A stretch of 64,000 bases of DNA from an uncultured Mycoplasmatota bacterium. GTDB taxonomy: Bacteria > Bacillota_I > Bacilli_A > RF39 > UBA660. The stretch is taken from assembly GCA_900547225.1 (NCBI GenBank), contig URFW01000001.1, positions 149,532 through 213,531 of the forward strand, given 5' to 3'. The notes below the pieces were generated by a model. The model saw only the letters and a list, made by a program, of their open reading frames with translations, did no database searches and was not told where the DNA came from. Position 1 is the first letter of the stretch. Each line of letters starts with the position of its first letter. Below are positions 17,590 through 25,650 of the stretch, piece after piece. The position numbers and the translations under genes are program-made.

Positions 17590-17908
17590 TATAGAAGAAA
17601 AAATAGATGAGTTATTTGATGATTTTGAAAAGTCTAAGTTATACAAAGATTATCTAAGAGTTCAAGATAAAATGGCTAATGATGAAGAAATAATGAGCAT
17701 TATAAATGAAATAAAGAAATTTCAGAAAATAAGTGCTAATAATAAAGATAAATCAGTGGAACTTAAAATAAACAGTCTATATAAAAAGTTAGAGTCTTAT
17801 CCAATTTATCAAAGTTACCTAATTATGCATGATGAGATAGAAGAAGAGTTATTCATGATAAAGGAAATCTTTGATAAATACTTTATGGACTTATTATCTT
17901 TAAAGTAG
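17582..17908 (+). CDS. ymcA: YlbF/YmcA family protein
   Basis: 108 residues, two or three long helices, with the family pattern of a helical core around IMSIINEIKKFQKIS and YPIYQSYL. In B. subtilis YmcA, YlbF and YaaT form the Ric (Y) complex, which affects RNase Y maturation of mRNAs and development. The position overlapping miaB supports YmcA. The protein is shorter than B. subtilis YmcA and has no cysteine at all, so it cannot supply the iron-sulphur ligands described for that complex. Its stop lies inside a terminator. Confidence 0.72.
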   Translation: MNDIEEKIDELFDDFEKSKLYKDYLRVQDKMANDEEIMSIINEIKKFQKISANNKDKSVELKINSLYKKLESYPIYQSYLIMHDEIEEELFMIKEIFDKYFMDLLSLK

Positions 17909-17929
17909 TTTAATCACTACTTTTTTTTA
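17902..17929 (+). terminator. Intrinsic terminator after miaB-ymcA
   Basis: AAAGTAGT (17902-17909) pairs with ACTACTTT (17916-17923), then Ts. Confidence 0.75.
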
Positions 17930-17958
17930 TGTACATAAAATATATTGGTGATGGTTAT

Positions 17959-18360
17959 ATGGATCCAATTAAGTTAATAAGTTCTGTCAAAGCAGCCTTA
18001 GTTGACGTTATTTTAAGAAATGAATTAAAGTATTTGAAAGATATTAGTGCCACTGACTTAATGAGAATATATAGTGCGGATTTATGTGGTATTTTAATGG
18101 GTTATTTTCCTGGAGCTACAATAATGATTAACTCTTCATATAAAACCTGTGCAACACTCATTAATGGTTTAATATATGATTCAGGTGGAATAAGATATGA
18201 TTTTAATAACTTTCATATTGCAAATAAGGAAGAAATAAATTTTATTGAAAAAAGTTATAATAAGCTTCCAGAAGATGTAATTGATAAAATATATGAATCA
18301 TATTTAAACATTGACGAAAAGCATTATGTTTTAAGAAGAAAAAGGGAAAATTTGACGTAA
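17959..18360 (+). CDS. Unknown protein, Cys-His-Asp family member with lost Cys and His
   Basis: 133 residues. It aligns over its whole second half with the proteins at 12148 and 52909: YFPGAT against FYPESV, TCATLINGLIYD against HCASLINGNIYD, and GGIRYD against SGIRN. At the positions of the family's Cys and His this copy has Ser39 and Thr63; Asp74 is kept. If the family is enzymatic this member is probably a pseudoenzyme (inference). ATG 17959 follows GGTGAT; an ATG at 17929 lies in the upstream T run and lacks a binding site. The stop overlaps a terminator. Confidence 0.58.
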   Translation: MDPIKLISSVKAALVDVILRNELKYLKDISATDLMRIYSADLCGILMGYFPGATIMINSSYKTCATLINGLIYDSGGIRYDFNNFHIANKEEINFIEKSYNKLPEDVIDKIYESYLNIDEKHYVLRRKRENLT

Positions 18361-18373
18361 TTTCTCTTTTTTT
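18338..18373 (+). terminator. Intrinsic terminator overlapping the stop codon
   Basis: AAAAAGGGAAAATT pairs with AATTTCTCTTTTT, with one bulge and one wobble, followed by further Ts. Confidence 0.65.
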
Positions 18374-18408
18374 GTATGTAAAATTTCTGCATAATATATT
18401 TATTTGTC

Positions 18409-18437
18409 TTGACTGGGTGTTTAGTAAATGATATTAT
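18409..18437 (+). promoter_or_regulatory. Strong promoter of the CalY/TasA-like gene
   Basis: TTGACT at 18409-18414 and TATTAT at 18432-18437, 17 bp apart, with TG at 18429-18430 (TGaTATTAT). The same -10 and a G-rich start of the spacer (GGG) recur at 50420-50447. Confidence 0.75.
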
Positions 18438-18467
18438 ATATCTGTAATATAATAAGGAGGAAGAAGC

Positions 18468-19046
18468 ATGGAAAAAGAAAGAAAAGTTAAAACTCTATCA
18501 ATAGCTGCATTAATCGTAGCTGTATTAGGTTTAACTGTTGCATTTGCTGCTTTATCTACTCAGTTAACAATTAATGGTACTGCTGAAGTAAAAGCTGCAA
18601 CTTGGGATATTCACTTTGCTAACTTAAGTGAAGCTACTTTAACAGGAACTGCTACAGTAGCAACTGCACCAACGTTAACTGCAACAAAAATTAGTGATTA
18701 CAAAATCACAATCGTTAAGCCAGGTGACGGAGTAAAATATACTTTTGATGTTGAAAACAAAGGTACTATTGATGCAAAACTTGGAACTTTCACTAAGCCA
18801 GAACCAGTATGTACTTCAGCAGGTACAGCAGAAGGTTCAGCAGCAGCAGCAGCAAAAGTATGTGCAGGTTTAACTTACACTTTAACTTACACTGATACAG
18901 GTGCAGCAGTTAAAGCAGAAGACACTTTAGCTAAAGGTGAAACTAAAAATCTTACTTTAACATTATCATATGATAGTGATTCTGTTCCATCAAATGATGT
19001 TGAAATCAGTGGATTAGATATTACTATGGTTTATAATCAAAACTAG
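18468..19046 (+). CDS. CalY/TasA-like secreted surface protein
   Basis: 192 residues. A SipW-type signal peptide (basic start, hydrophobic stretch to about residue 27, AFAALSTQLTING at the junction) is followed by a beta-rich ectodomain with YTFDVENKGTIDAKL and LTLTLSYD segments, as in camelysin/TasA proteins. The next gene is a SipW-like peptidase, which supports the call. A Cys pair (PVC and KVC) brackets an Ala/Gly-rich loop encoded by five CAG/GCA units. It is richer in G+C and in GCA/GCT Ala codons than its neighbours, suggesting high expression. AAGGAGGAAG gives a strong binding site. TasA proteins form biofilm fibres; fibre formation here is inference. Confidence 0.72.
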   Translation: MEKERKVKTLSIAALIVAVLGLTVAFAALSTQLTINGTAEVKAATWDIHFANLSEATLTGTATVATAPTLTATKISDYKITIVKPGDGVKYTFDVENKGTIDAKLGTFTKPEPVCTSAGTAEGSAAAAAKVCAGLTYTLTYTDTGAAVKAEDTLAKGETKNLTLTLSYDSDSVPSNDVEISGLDITMVYNQN

Positions 19047-19060
19047 TAAGTAATTAAAAT

Positions 19061-19105
19061 AATAAGCAAAGAAGAAAAGAAGTTTTTCTTCTTTGGTTTG
19101 TTATT
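19061..19105 (+). terminator. Intercistronic hairpin, leaky terminator
   Basis: AATAA and CAAAGAAGAAAA pair with TTTTCTTCTTTG and TTATT to give a long stem, but the trailing T tract is weak. It could protect the abundant upstream mRNA and reduce transcription into the peptidase gene. Confidence 0.6.
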
Positions 19106-19136
19106 TTATACAAAAGTATTAAAAAGTGGTGATTAG

Positions 19137-20279
19137 ATGAAAAAGGGATATAACAGAATAATTATAATAGAAGCTGTTTTACTAATTTTTTTACTATTTA
19201 ATAGTTTTGTATTCAAAATAGCAAACGCGTATGTTGTAACTGGCATAATGTTGCCATTTTTGATTTTAATGTTTGTTATTATGGGTTATGAAAAGGATAG
19301 TTTTAGAAATAAAAAAGACGTTTTACTTAATATGTCAATTATTTTATTAGCTTATTATTTCATTACCTATTTTTTAGGACTATTTTCTGGCTTTGTAAAA
19401 ACTAGTTATAGTTTATCAATAATAAACATAATAAGAAATACTTTTCCGGTTATTTTAATGATAATAGTTTGTGAGTTATTAAGATATGAAGTATTTACTA
19501 AATCAAAGGGTAATATGTTTTGCATAATTTTTGGATGCATTTTATTTATCATGGTGGATGTAAACTTGTCAGTTCATCTTTATGATGTTACGACGGCACT
19601 TGGATTAACTAAGATGATTTGCTTAGTTGTTTTTCCGAGCATTACCAAAAACGTTTTTTTAACGTTTCTAACTTTGAAAGTTGGATATAAAAGTGCTATA
19701 TTCTATAGGTTTGTAACCGAACTTAACACTTATATATTTCCAATATTTCCAGATTTTGGTGAGTACATAAACGTACTTTTAAAAACGGTTTTGCCTATAA
19801 TTATGATGACTAAAATCAATAACATGTTTAATTATTATGAACAAAGAAAAATAAAAACTTCTAGGTATAATAATAGAAATTTAATTCTTTATTCATTTAT
19901 AACTTTTTGGCTACTTGTCATAGTTATATTAACGAGTGGACTATTTACTTACCAAGCATTAACAATTGGATCTGGTTCTATGTCTCCTAGAATTGAAAAA
20001 GGTGACGTAGTTGTTTTAAAAAGGGTAAAAAGCGACAATATAAAAACATTAAAAAAAGGTGATATATTAGTATTTAATCATGATAATAAAATTATTGTTC
20101 ATAGAATTATAAAGAAAGTAAACGTTGATGGTAGCTATAGTTTTATAACAAAAGGCGATCATAACAACGCAAGAGATGGATGGATTGTAAAAAGTTCAGA
20201 TGTAATCGGAATAGTGGAATTCAGAATAAGATGGATAGGAATGCCAACGGTTGCACTTAATGAGTTATTGAATAAATAG
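19137..20279 (+). CDS. sipW: SipW-like type I signal peptidase with multi-helix N-terminus
   Basis: 380 residues. The C-terminal catalytic part has SGSMSP with nucleophile Ser281 and VHRI with His322 where bacterial-type enzymes have Lys. This is the Ser/His (ER/archaeal, S26B) type, as in SipW. Later motifs are FITKGDHNNARD and DVIGIVEF. Unlike B. subtilis SipW (about 190 residues) it carries about 240 extra N-terminal residues forming seven or so membrane helices. GTGGTGATT precedes ATG 19137. It lies between its probable substrate and a DUF5305 gene. Confidence 0.82.
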   Translation: MKKGYNRIIIIEAVLLIFLLFNSFVFKIANAYVVTGIMLPFLILMFVIMGYEKDSFRNKKDVLLNMSIILLAYYFITYFLGLFSGFVKTSYSLSIINIIRNTFPVILMIIVCELLRYEVFTKSKGNMFCIIFGCILFIMVDVNLSVHLYDVTTALGLTKMICLVVFPSITKNVFLTFLTLKVGYKSAIFYRFVTELNTYIFPIFPDFGEYINVLLKTVLPIIMMTKINNMFNYYEQRKIKTSRYNNRNLILYSFITFWLLVIVILTSGLFTYQALTIGSGSMSPRIEKGDVVVLKRVKSDNIKTLKKGDILVFNHDNKIIVHRIIKKVNVDGSYSFITKGDHNNARDGWIVKSSDVIGIVEFRIRWIGMPTVALNELLNK

Positions 20280-20290
20280 GTGGTGATAAG

Positions 20291-21841
20291 ATGGCTGAGA
20301 AGAAGAAACGGAAAGGTGGGTCTTCGGCTAGGAATGGTAGACGTTATCAAACTAGAAGAAGAAAAACAAAAGCTGTAGAACCTAAAAATAAAACTATTAA
20401 AACAGATGATTCTAATCAGATAAACAGTGAAAAAGAAGTTGATGAAGCACTTAATTTATTGTTTGATGATAGTGTAGAATTAAAAGAAGTTCCGATTGAA
20501 AAGGAGCCAACTATTTTACTTGTTCCACAAGATATAAAACCAATTGAAAAAAACGAAAAAGAATATAAAGAAGAAGTGATAGATATGCCAAGAGAAAAGA
20601 AAAAAGATACTGATATAAAAAAAACAAAAGAAGAAAATAAAGAAACAAAAAAGAAATCTAATGTTGATACTTTAAAAAAGAAAGAAAACCTAGATGAAAA
20701 AAAGAAAACTGCCGAAGTAAAGGAAAGCAAACCAACAGAAAATAGTGATATAAATAAAAGCCATACTAATACGAATGATGGTATTTATATAAGTTACAAT
20801 ACTAGATTATTAATAAATGTTGTTGGTATAATTATTTTCTTTGTTTTGTCACTTGTATTTCTTGTTTCAAGTATATCAGTTAAAGCAAGACGTAACGTAT
20901 TATATAATCAAGCTAGCAACTTGGATTACAAGGTTTATTTAAAACCAAATGATTATTATAAAGAACCATATTTAGGAAAAAACATGCAGTATATTGCCAA
21001 TTTAATAGATAACATAGATATTAGTTTTAATTACAATTTTAGTGCTAATCAAAATATTAATTATACCTATATGTATTATGTAAAGTCAGATGTTTCTGTT
21101 ACTGATACCGATGATAAATCTAAGGTTATATACTCTAAAAGTGACAGGTTAACAGAACCTGTAACCATAAATAAAGAAAACTCTAATGGTTTTACAATAT
21201 CACAAAATGCTAAGATTAATTATTCGGAATATAATGATTTAGTAAAATCTTTTAAAAGTTCTTATGGGATAAGTGCTAATAGTAATCTTGTTTTAAGCCT
21301 TTGCATAGAAATAAGGGATGAAAAGGGAAATTTAATAAGAAGTACTGATTCTGCTGATACCATGAAAATAACAATTCCATTAACGGAGCAGATGATTGAT
21401 ATTAAAATGGATTACAAGGAAGTAAATAATAGTAATAATGTTAGCATCTATAAAGATTTTAGTATTTCTAATCAAATAACGTTGGCACTATCAATAATAT
21501 CAATTATAATTTCTTTAGGATTTTTAGTTAGACTTATAATGTTTATTAATAAGACATCTCCTAAGAAAACATTATATGATTTGACTTTGGCGAAAATTTT
21601 AAGAGAGTATGATAGAGTTATAGTTGATTCTAAAAAAATTGTTAATATGGATGGGGAAGTAATAGATGTAAAAAGTTTTAATGAATTATTAGACGTTAGA
21701 GATAATATAGAAAAACCAATTATATTCTCAGAAGTACATAAGGGATTAAAAAGTATATTTATCGTAAAAACTTCCAATGAAACTTATCGTTATGTTTTAA
21801 AATTGGCAGATTTAGAAAGAGAAGATCATAAAAATAAATAA
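20291..21841 (+). CDS. DUF5305-like membrane protein
   Basis: 516 residues. The first 150 are very rich in Lys and Glu and probably cytoplasmic and disordered. A helix at about 172-196 leads to a beta-rich ectodomain of about 180 residues, then a second helix near 390-412 and a C-terminal domain of about 100 residues. DUF5305 proteins are often encoded beside S26B signal peptidases, and the gene is 11 bp after one here, which is the main support. AGGTGGTGATAAG precedes ATG 20291. Possible roles are assembly or anchoring of the fibre protein (inference). Confidence 0.68.
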   Translation: MAEKKKRKGGSSARNGRRYQTRRRKTKAVEPKNKTIKTDDSNQINSEKEVDEALNLLFDDSVELKEVPIEKEPTILLVPQDIKPIEKNEKEYKEEVIDMPREKKKDTDIKKTKEENKETKKKSNVDTLKKKENLDEKKKTAEVKESKPTENSDINKSHTNTNDGIYISYNTRLLINVVGIIIFFVLSLVFLVSSISVKARRNVLYNQASNLDYKVYLKPNDYYKEPYLGKNMQYIANLIDNIDISFNYNFSANQNINYTYMYYVKSDVSVTDTDDKSKVIYSKSDRLTEPVTINKENSNGFTISQNAKINYSEYNDLVKSFKSSYGISANSNLVLSLCIEIRDEKGNLIRSTDSADTMKITIPLTEQMIDIKMDYKEVNNSNNVSIYKDFSISNQITLALSIISIIISLGFLVRLIMFINKTSPKKTLYDLTLAKILREYDRVIVDSKKIVNMDGEVIDVKSFNELLDVRDNIEKPIIFSEVHKGLKSIFIVKTSNETYRYVLKLADLEREDHKNK

Positions 21842-21873
21842 GGTTAGCCCATGATAACTTTTTTGTAAAACAT

Positions 21874-21902
21874 TTGACAAATCATTAATAATCGAATAAA
21901 AT
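21874..21902 (+). promoter_or_regulatory. Sigma-A promoter of tyrS
   Basis: TTGACA at 21874-21879 and TAAAAT at 21897-21902 with a 17 bp spacer. Confidence 0.8.
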
Positions 21903-21907
21903 ATTAT

Positions 21908-22053
21908 TGTTAGTGATGAAGGAATTTACAACTCTGGAGCTAAAACGTAATAAAGGCGTTAACTTAAACTAAGTGCTAGACATATATCTAGAACAAAGGT
22001 GGTACCGCGGTTATTGGTTATTAAATCGTCCTTTAATAAAGGATGATTTTTTT
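21908..22053 (+). promoter_or_regulatory. Tyrosine T-box riboswitch with short stem I
   Basis: The T-box core GGTGGTACCGCGG lies at 21998-22010; its UGGU bulge (22000-22003) fits a tRNA with discriminator A, as tRNA-Tyr has. The terminator AATCGTCCTTT...AAAGGATGATT runs from 22024 to a T run ending at 22053. A stem III-like hairpin CTAGA/TCTAG lies at 21976-21991. TAC (Tyr) followed by A at 21927-21930 is the likely specifier. Only about 90 bases separate the transcript start from the core, against about 155 in the serine leader, so stem I must be much reduced. Confidence 0.85.
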
Positions 22054-22072
22054 ATTTTGAAGGGAGAATATT

Positions 22073-23299
22073 ATGACATTATATGAAGATTTAAAATGGA
22101 GAGGCTTAATTCAAGATATATCGGATGAAAAATTAATTGATAAACTAAATAATGAAAAATTAACTTTTTACATAGGAACGGATCCAACTGCAGATTCTAT
22201 GCACATAGGTCATTATTCATCATTTTTAATATCAAAAAGACTTGCTAAGGCGGGACATCATCCAATTTTATTAGTTGGAGGCGCAACAGGTCTTATTGGA
22301 GATCCTAAACCAACTGCAGAGCGTCCTATGATATCTAAAGAAGAAGTAGAACATAACTTTAAGGGACTTAAAAAACAAGCAGAAGAGATATTTGGCTTTG
22401 AAGTAGTTAATAACTATGATTGGACAAAAGACATTAACGTAATAGACTTTTTAAGAGATTATGGTAAGTATTTTAATATCAATTACATGCTCGCAAAAGA
22501 TAAAGTAAAATCAAGAATGGAAACTGGTATTACTTATGCTGAGTTTTCATATATGATACTTCAAGCGCTTGATTTTATGCACCTTTATGAAACAAGGGGA
22601 TGTACGCTTCAAGTTGCAGGATCAGATCAATGGGGAAATATAACATCAGGTATTGAGCTTACTAGAAAAAAACTTGGTAAAGAACTATACGGAATGGTAA
22701 TGCCTCTTGTAACTGATTCTAATGGTGTTAAGTTTGGTAAGACTGAAGGAAACGCATTATGGTTAGATAAGAATAAAACTTCTTCTTATGAGTTATATCA
22801 ATATTTAATTAACCTAGAAGATTCTATGATCATTGAATACTTAAAGAAATTAACATTCTTAAGTAAAGAAGAAATAGAAGAGCTAGAAAAGAAGCATAAT
22901 TCTAATCCTCATCTAAGAGAGGCTCATAAAGCATTAGCACGTGAAGTAATAACTGATCTTCATGGTAAGGAAGAATATGAAAAAGCTGTTAAAATAAGTG
23001 AGGCTTTATTTAGTGGAAATGTATCATCACTTTCTAAAGATGAAATATTAATGTGCTTTAAAGATGTTCCTTCATTTAATGTTAAAGAAGGAGTTAAGCT
23101 AATTGATATGTTAGTTGATAATAAGATTTGCACAAGTAAAAGAGAAGCAAGAGAATTTTTAAAAGCATCATCTATTTCTATTAATGATAAAAAGGTAACT
23201 GAAGAAGAAATGCTAATTACTAAAGATATAGCAATAGAAGGCGAATTACTAGTTATAAAACGTGGTAAAAAGAAAAACTTTATAGGTAAGATAAGTTAA
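22073..23299 (+). CDS. tyrS: Tyrosine--tRNA ligase
   Basis: 408 residues, standard bacterial length. Class I core with HIGH-type motif HIGHY at residues 44-48, the KFGKTEGNALW version of the KMSKS loop, and the tyrosine pocket segments YIGTDPTADS and GSDQWGNI. A C-terminal S4-like RNA-binding domain (about 340-408) contains KREAREFLK. GAAGGGAGA precedes ATG 22073. Controlled by the tyrosine T-box upstream and ended by a clear terminator. Confidence 0.95.
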   Translation: MTLYEDLKWRGLIQDISDEKLIDKLNNEKLTFYIGTDPTADSMHIGHYSSFLISKRLAKAGHHPILLVGGATGLIGDPKPTAERPMISKEEVEHNFKGLKKQAEEIFGFEVVNNYDWTKDINVIDFLRDYGKYFNINYMLAKDKVKSRMETGITYAEFSYMILQALDFMHLYETRGCTLQVAGSDQWGNITSGIELTRKKLGKELYGMVMPLVTDSNGVKFGKTEGNALWLDKNKTSSYELYQYLINLEDSMIIEYLKKLTFLSKEEIEELEKKHNSNPHLREAHKALAREVITDLHGKEEYEKAVKISEALFSGNVSSLSKDEILMCFKDVPSFNVKEGVKLIDMLVDNKICTSKREAREFLKASSISINDKKVTEEEMLITKDIAIEGELLVIKRGKKKNFIGKIS

Positions 23300-23324
23300 T
23301 GATTATGTGTCATTAACTTTTTTT
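23294..23324 (+). terminator. Intrinsic terminator of tyrS
   Basis: AGTTAATGA (23294-23302) pairs with TCATTAACT (23310-23318), then seven Ts; it overlaps the stop codon. Confidence 0.85.
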
Positions 23325-23356
23325 GTCATGTTATGTTTGCTAATTACTAACTTAAA

Positions 23357-23365
23357 TGATATAAT
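23357..23365 (+). promoter_or_regulatory. Extended -10 promoter of the surface/capsule-control operon
   Basis: TGaTATAAT at 23357-23365. The transcript would start near 23372, at the ribosome binding site itself, giving a leader of about 11 bases. Confidence 0.65.
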
Positions 23366-23382
23366 TGATGATAGGTGATAGC

Positions 23383-24249
23383 ATGGAAAAAAGGATAATA
23401 GTTTTTATAAGTGTAGTATTTTGTTTTTTTGCATTTTTAGTAAATGTAAAAGCATTAAACAAGATTTATTTTGATTCTGAGGATTTATCTGTTATGCCAG
23501 GTGAAACCAAGGAAGTAGGCGTTTATGTAGATAGTGATAGTAGCTTTACAAGTATTAAAATGAACGTAATAACAACATCAAATAGTATTAATTTTGCAGG
23601 TATTACGTATAATGAGGCTTTTACTAGAACAAATAATGGAAGCTCTGTTATTTTAACTTCTAAAACACCTTTAAAAAGTGGAAGTAAAGTTGCAACTATA
23701 AATGTTAAGGCTATAGATAGTGCAACAGTTGGAACAACAGGGTATATAAGAGTAAGCAATGTATCTTTAAATGATGTTCAATTAGAAAATGCATCTTTAA
23801 GTGTTAAAGTGTCTAATGAAAGTTCATCTAGCTCTTATCTTGAAAGTGTTACGTCTAATATTGTTAAAATAGATTTTAATAAAGATACGTATGACTATGA
23901 ATACGAAGTATCAAATGATGTTGATAAAATGGATTTAGTCGCACAAGCAGAAGATAGTAATGCTAAAATAGATATATCTAATCAAACATTAAAGATAGGT
24001 GAAAATACTATTAAAATAACTGTAACAGCTAAAAATAAAGATAAAAAAGTATATACTTTTTCTATAAATAGAAAAGAAATGGAAAAAGAAAATCAAATTG
24101 ATGAAAAAGATGATGATGTTATACCAATAAGTGATAGTGTTGAAACAAAAAAGCCAAATAAAACTGGTTTTGTATTACTTTTAGGAATATTAATAGGTGT
24201 TATGATAATAGATTTAGTTATCATGAAAAAGAATAAATATAAAAAATAG
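23383..24249 (+). CDS. Cell-surface protein with cohesin-like and cadherin-like domains
   Basis: 288 residues. Signal peptide at residues 1-25, then a cohesin-type beta sandwich (about 30-150: MPGETKEVGVYVDS, LKSGSKVATINVKA). A cadherin-like beta-sandwich follows (about 155-230: LESVTSNIVKIDF, YTFSINR), then a charged linker and a C-terminal membrane helix with KKNKYKK after it, so it is anchored with the ectodomain outside. The start is fixed by AGGTGAT and by the -10 box, which rules out an upstream in-frame start at 23365. It heads a unit with the chain-length, kinase and phosphatase genes. Confidence 0.72.
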   Translation: MEKRIIVFISVVFCFFAFLVNVKALNKIYFDSEDLSVMPGETKEVGVYVDSDSSFTSIKMNVITTSNSINFAGITYNEAFTRTNNGSSVILTSKTPLKSGSKVATINVKAIDSATVGTTGYIRVSNVSLNDVQLENASLSVKVSNESSSSSYLESVTSNIVKIDFNKDTYDYEYEVSNDVDKMDLVAQAEDSNAKIDISNQTLKIGENTIKITVTAKNKDKKVYTFSINRKEMEKENQIDEKDDDVIPISDSVETKKPNKTGFVLLLGILIGVMIIDLVIMKKNKYKK

Positions 24250-24290
24250 AAGTATATCTATATCGTAAAGAATTATAGAAGGAGAGTATT

Positions 24291-24959
24291 ATGGAGACAA
24301 TAGATTTAAAAGAACTGTTTGAATATTATAAATCTAAGTTTGGTATTGTAATATTATTTGTAGCATTAGTTGGAATATTTGGCTGTTTATATGGTTTGTT
24401 TATACAAAAACCAATATATAAGTCATCTACTTCAATAGTTTTAATTAGTGAGTCTAAAGATAATAGTCAGTTAACATATAATGATGTATCTGTTAACCAA
24501 AACTTAGTAAGTACTTATTCTGAAATAGTTAAAAGTAAAAGAATATTAAATCAGGTTATTAATAATTTAAATCTTGATTATAGTTATGGTGCATTATCAA
24601 ATAACATAGAAGTATCATCTGTTACAGGAACTCAAATAATAAAAATAACGGTAACTGATGAAAATAGCAAAACTGCAATGAAAGTTGCTAATGAAATAGC
24701 AAAAGTATTTTCAAAAGAAATACCAGAGTTGTATAACATTTCAAACGTAAACATATTAGATACTGCTGAAGTAGCATCTAGTGCATATAATGTTAATATA
24801 GCAAAGCAAAGTACAATTTTCTTACTAGCTGGATTAGTATTAGGCTTAGGCGTTGTATTTGTTATGTATTACTTTGATAGATCAGTTAAAAACGCATCTC
24901 AAATAGAAGATAAACTAAAACTTCCAGTACTTGCAACAGTAAGGGAATATAGAGGATAA
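24291..24959 (+). CDS. Wzz/CapA-type polysaccharide chain-length regulator (YveK-like)
   Basis: 222 residues with the Wzz layout: a helix at about 18-38, an extracellular segment with QLTYNDVSVNQNLVSTYSEI, and a second helix near 172-194 followed by a short cytoplasmic tail. In Gram-positive bacteria this protein activates the separate BY-kinase encoded by the next gene, 15 bp downstream. AAGGAGAGTATT precedes ATG 24291. No terminator separates it from the preceding surface-protein gene. Confidence 0.87.
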   Translation: METIDLKELFEYYKSKFGIVILFVALVGIFGCLYGLFIQKPIYKSSTSIVLISESKDNSQLTYNDVSVNQNLVSTYSEIVKSKRILNQVINNLNLDYSYGALSNNIEVSSVTGTQIIKITVTDENSKTAMKVANEIAKVFSKEIPELYNISNVNILDTAEVASSAYNVNIAKQSTIFLLAGLVLGLGVVFVMYYFDRSVKNASQIEDKLKLPVLATVREYRG

Positions 24960-24974
24960 TAAGGGGGAGTTATT

Positions 24975-25643
24975 ATGAAGAATGAATTAATAGTAATGAA
25001 TAAACCTAAAGCAACAATAAGTGAAGATATAAGAACACTTAGAACTAATCTAGATTTTTCCTTAACTGCAAATAATGAAAAAGTAGTTATGATTACATCA
25101 TCTAATCCATCAGAGGGTAAGAGTTTTATATCAAGCAATTTAGGTACTTGTTTTGCACAAAATAATAAAAAAGTATTATTAATAGATGCTGATTTAAGAT
25201 TAGGAAGACTTCATAAAATTTTTAACGTTTCTAATAAAATGGGATTATCTAATCTTATATTAAATTATAACTTTGAAGTAAAATACGAAAATTTTATTCA
25301 AAAAACAAATGTTAACGGACTTTTTGTTATTCCAAGGGGAATAGTACCACCTAATCCATCCGAATTATTAGGAACCGAAAAATTCGAAGATATTATTCAT
25401 GATTTAAAGAAGATATTTGATTGCATAATAATTGATGCAACACCTATTAATGGTTTATCTGATGCGCTTATACTAACTAGAAACGTAGATGAAGTAGTTA
25501 TAGTATGTAAGTATGGTAAAACTGATTTAGGAGATTTAGAAGAGTGTAAAAAAGCTCTTTTAAATGCTGATGCTAAAATAGCGGGTGTAGTAATAAATAG
25601 TATGCCAAAAACTAAGAATAAGTATGGATATTATACGGAGTAG
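24975..25643 (+). CDS. Bacterial tyrosine kinase (CpsD/YwqD type)
   Basis: 222 residues. P-loop kinase of the BY family: Walker A NPSEGKSFIS near residue 46, Walker A' KVLLIDADLR near 70 and Walker B CIIIDATP near 140. The C-terminus, NKYGYYTE, holds three Tyr residues as the probable autophosphorylation cluster, shorter than in many homologues. It works with the membrane protein encoded upstream to control polymer export length and is reversed by the phosphatase encoded 7 bp downstream. AAGGGGGAG precedes ATG 24975. Confidence 0.9.
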   Translation: MKNELIVMNKPKATISEDIRTLRTNLDFSLTANNEKVVMITSSNPSEGKSFISSNLGTCFAQNNKKVLLIDADLRLGRLHKIFNVSNKMGLSNLILNYNFEVKYENFIQKTNVNGLFVIPRGIVPPNPSELLGTEKFEDIIHDLKKIFDCIIIDATPINGLSDALILTRNVDEVVIVCKYGKTDLGDLEECKKALLNADAKIAGVVINSMPKTKNKYGYYTE

Positions 25644-25650
25644 ATAATAA

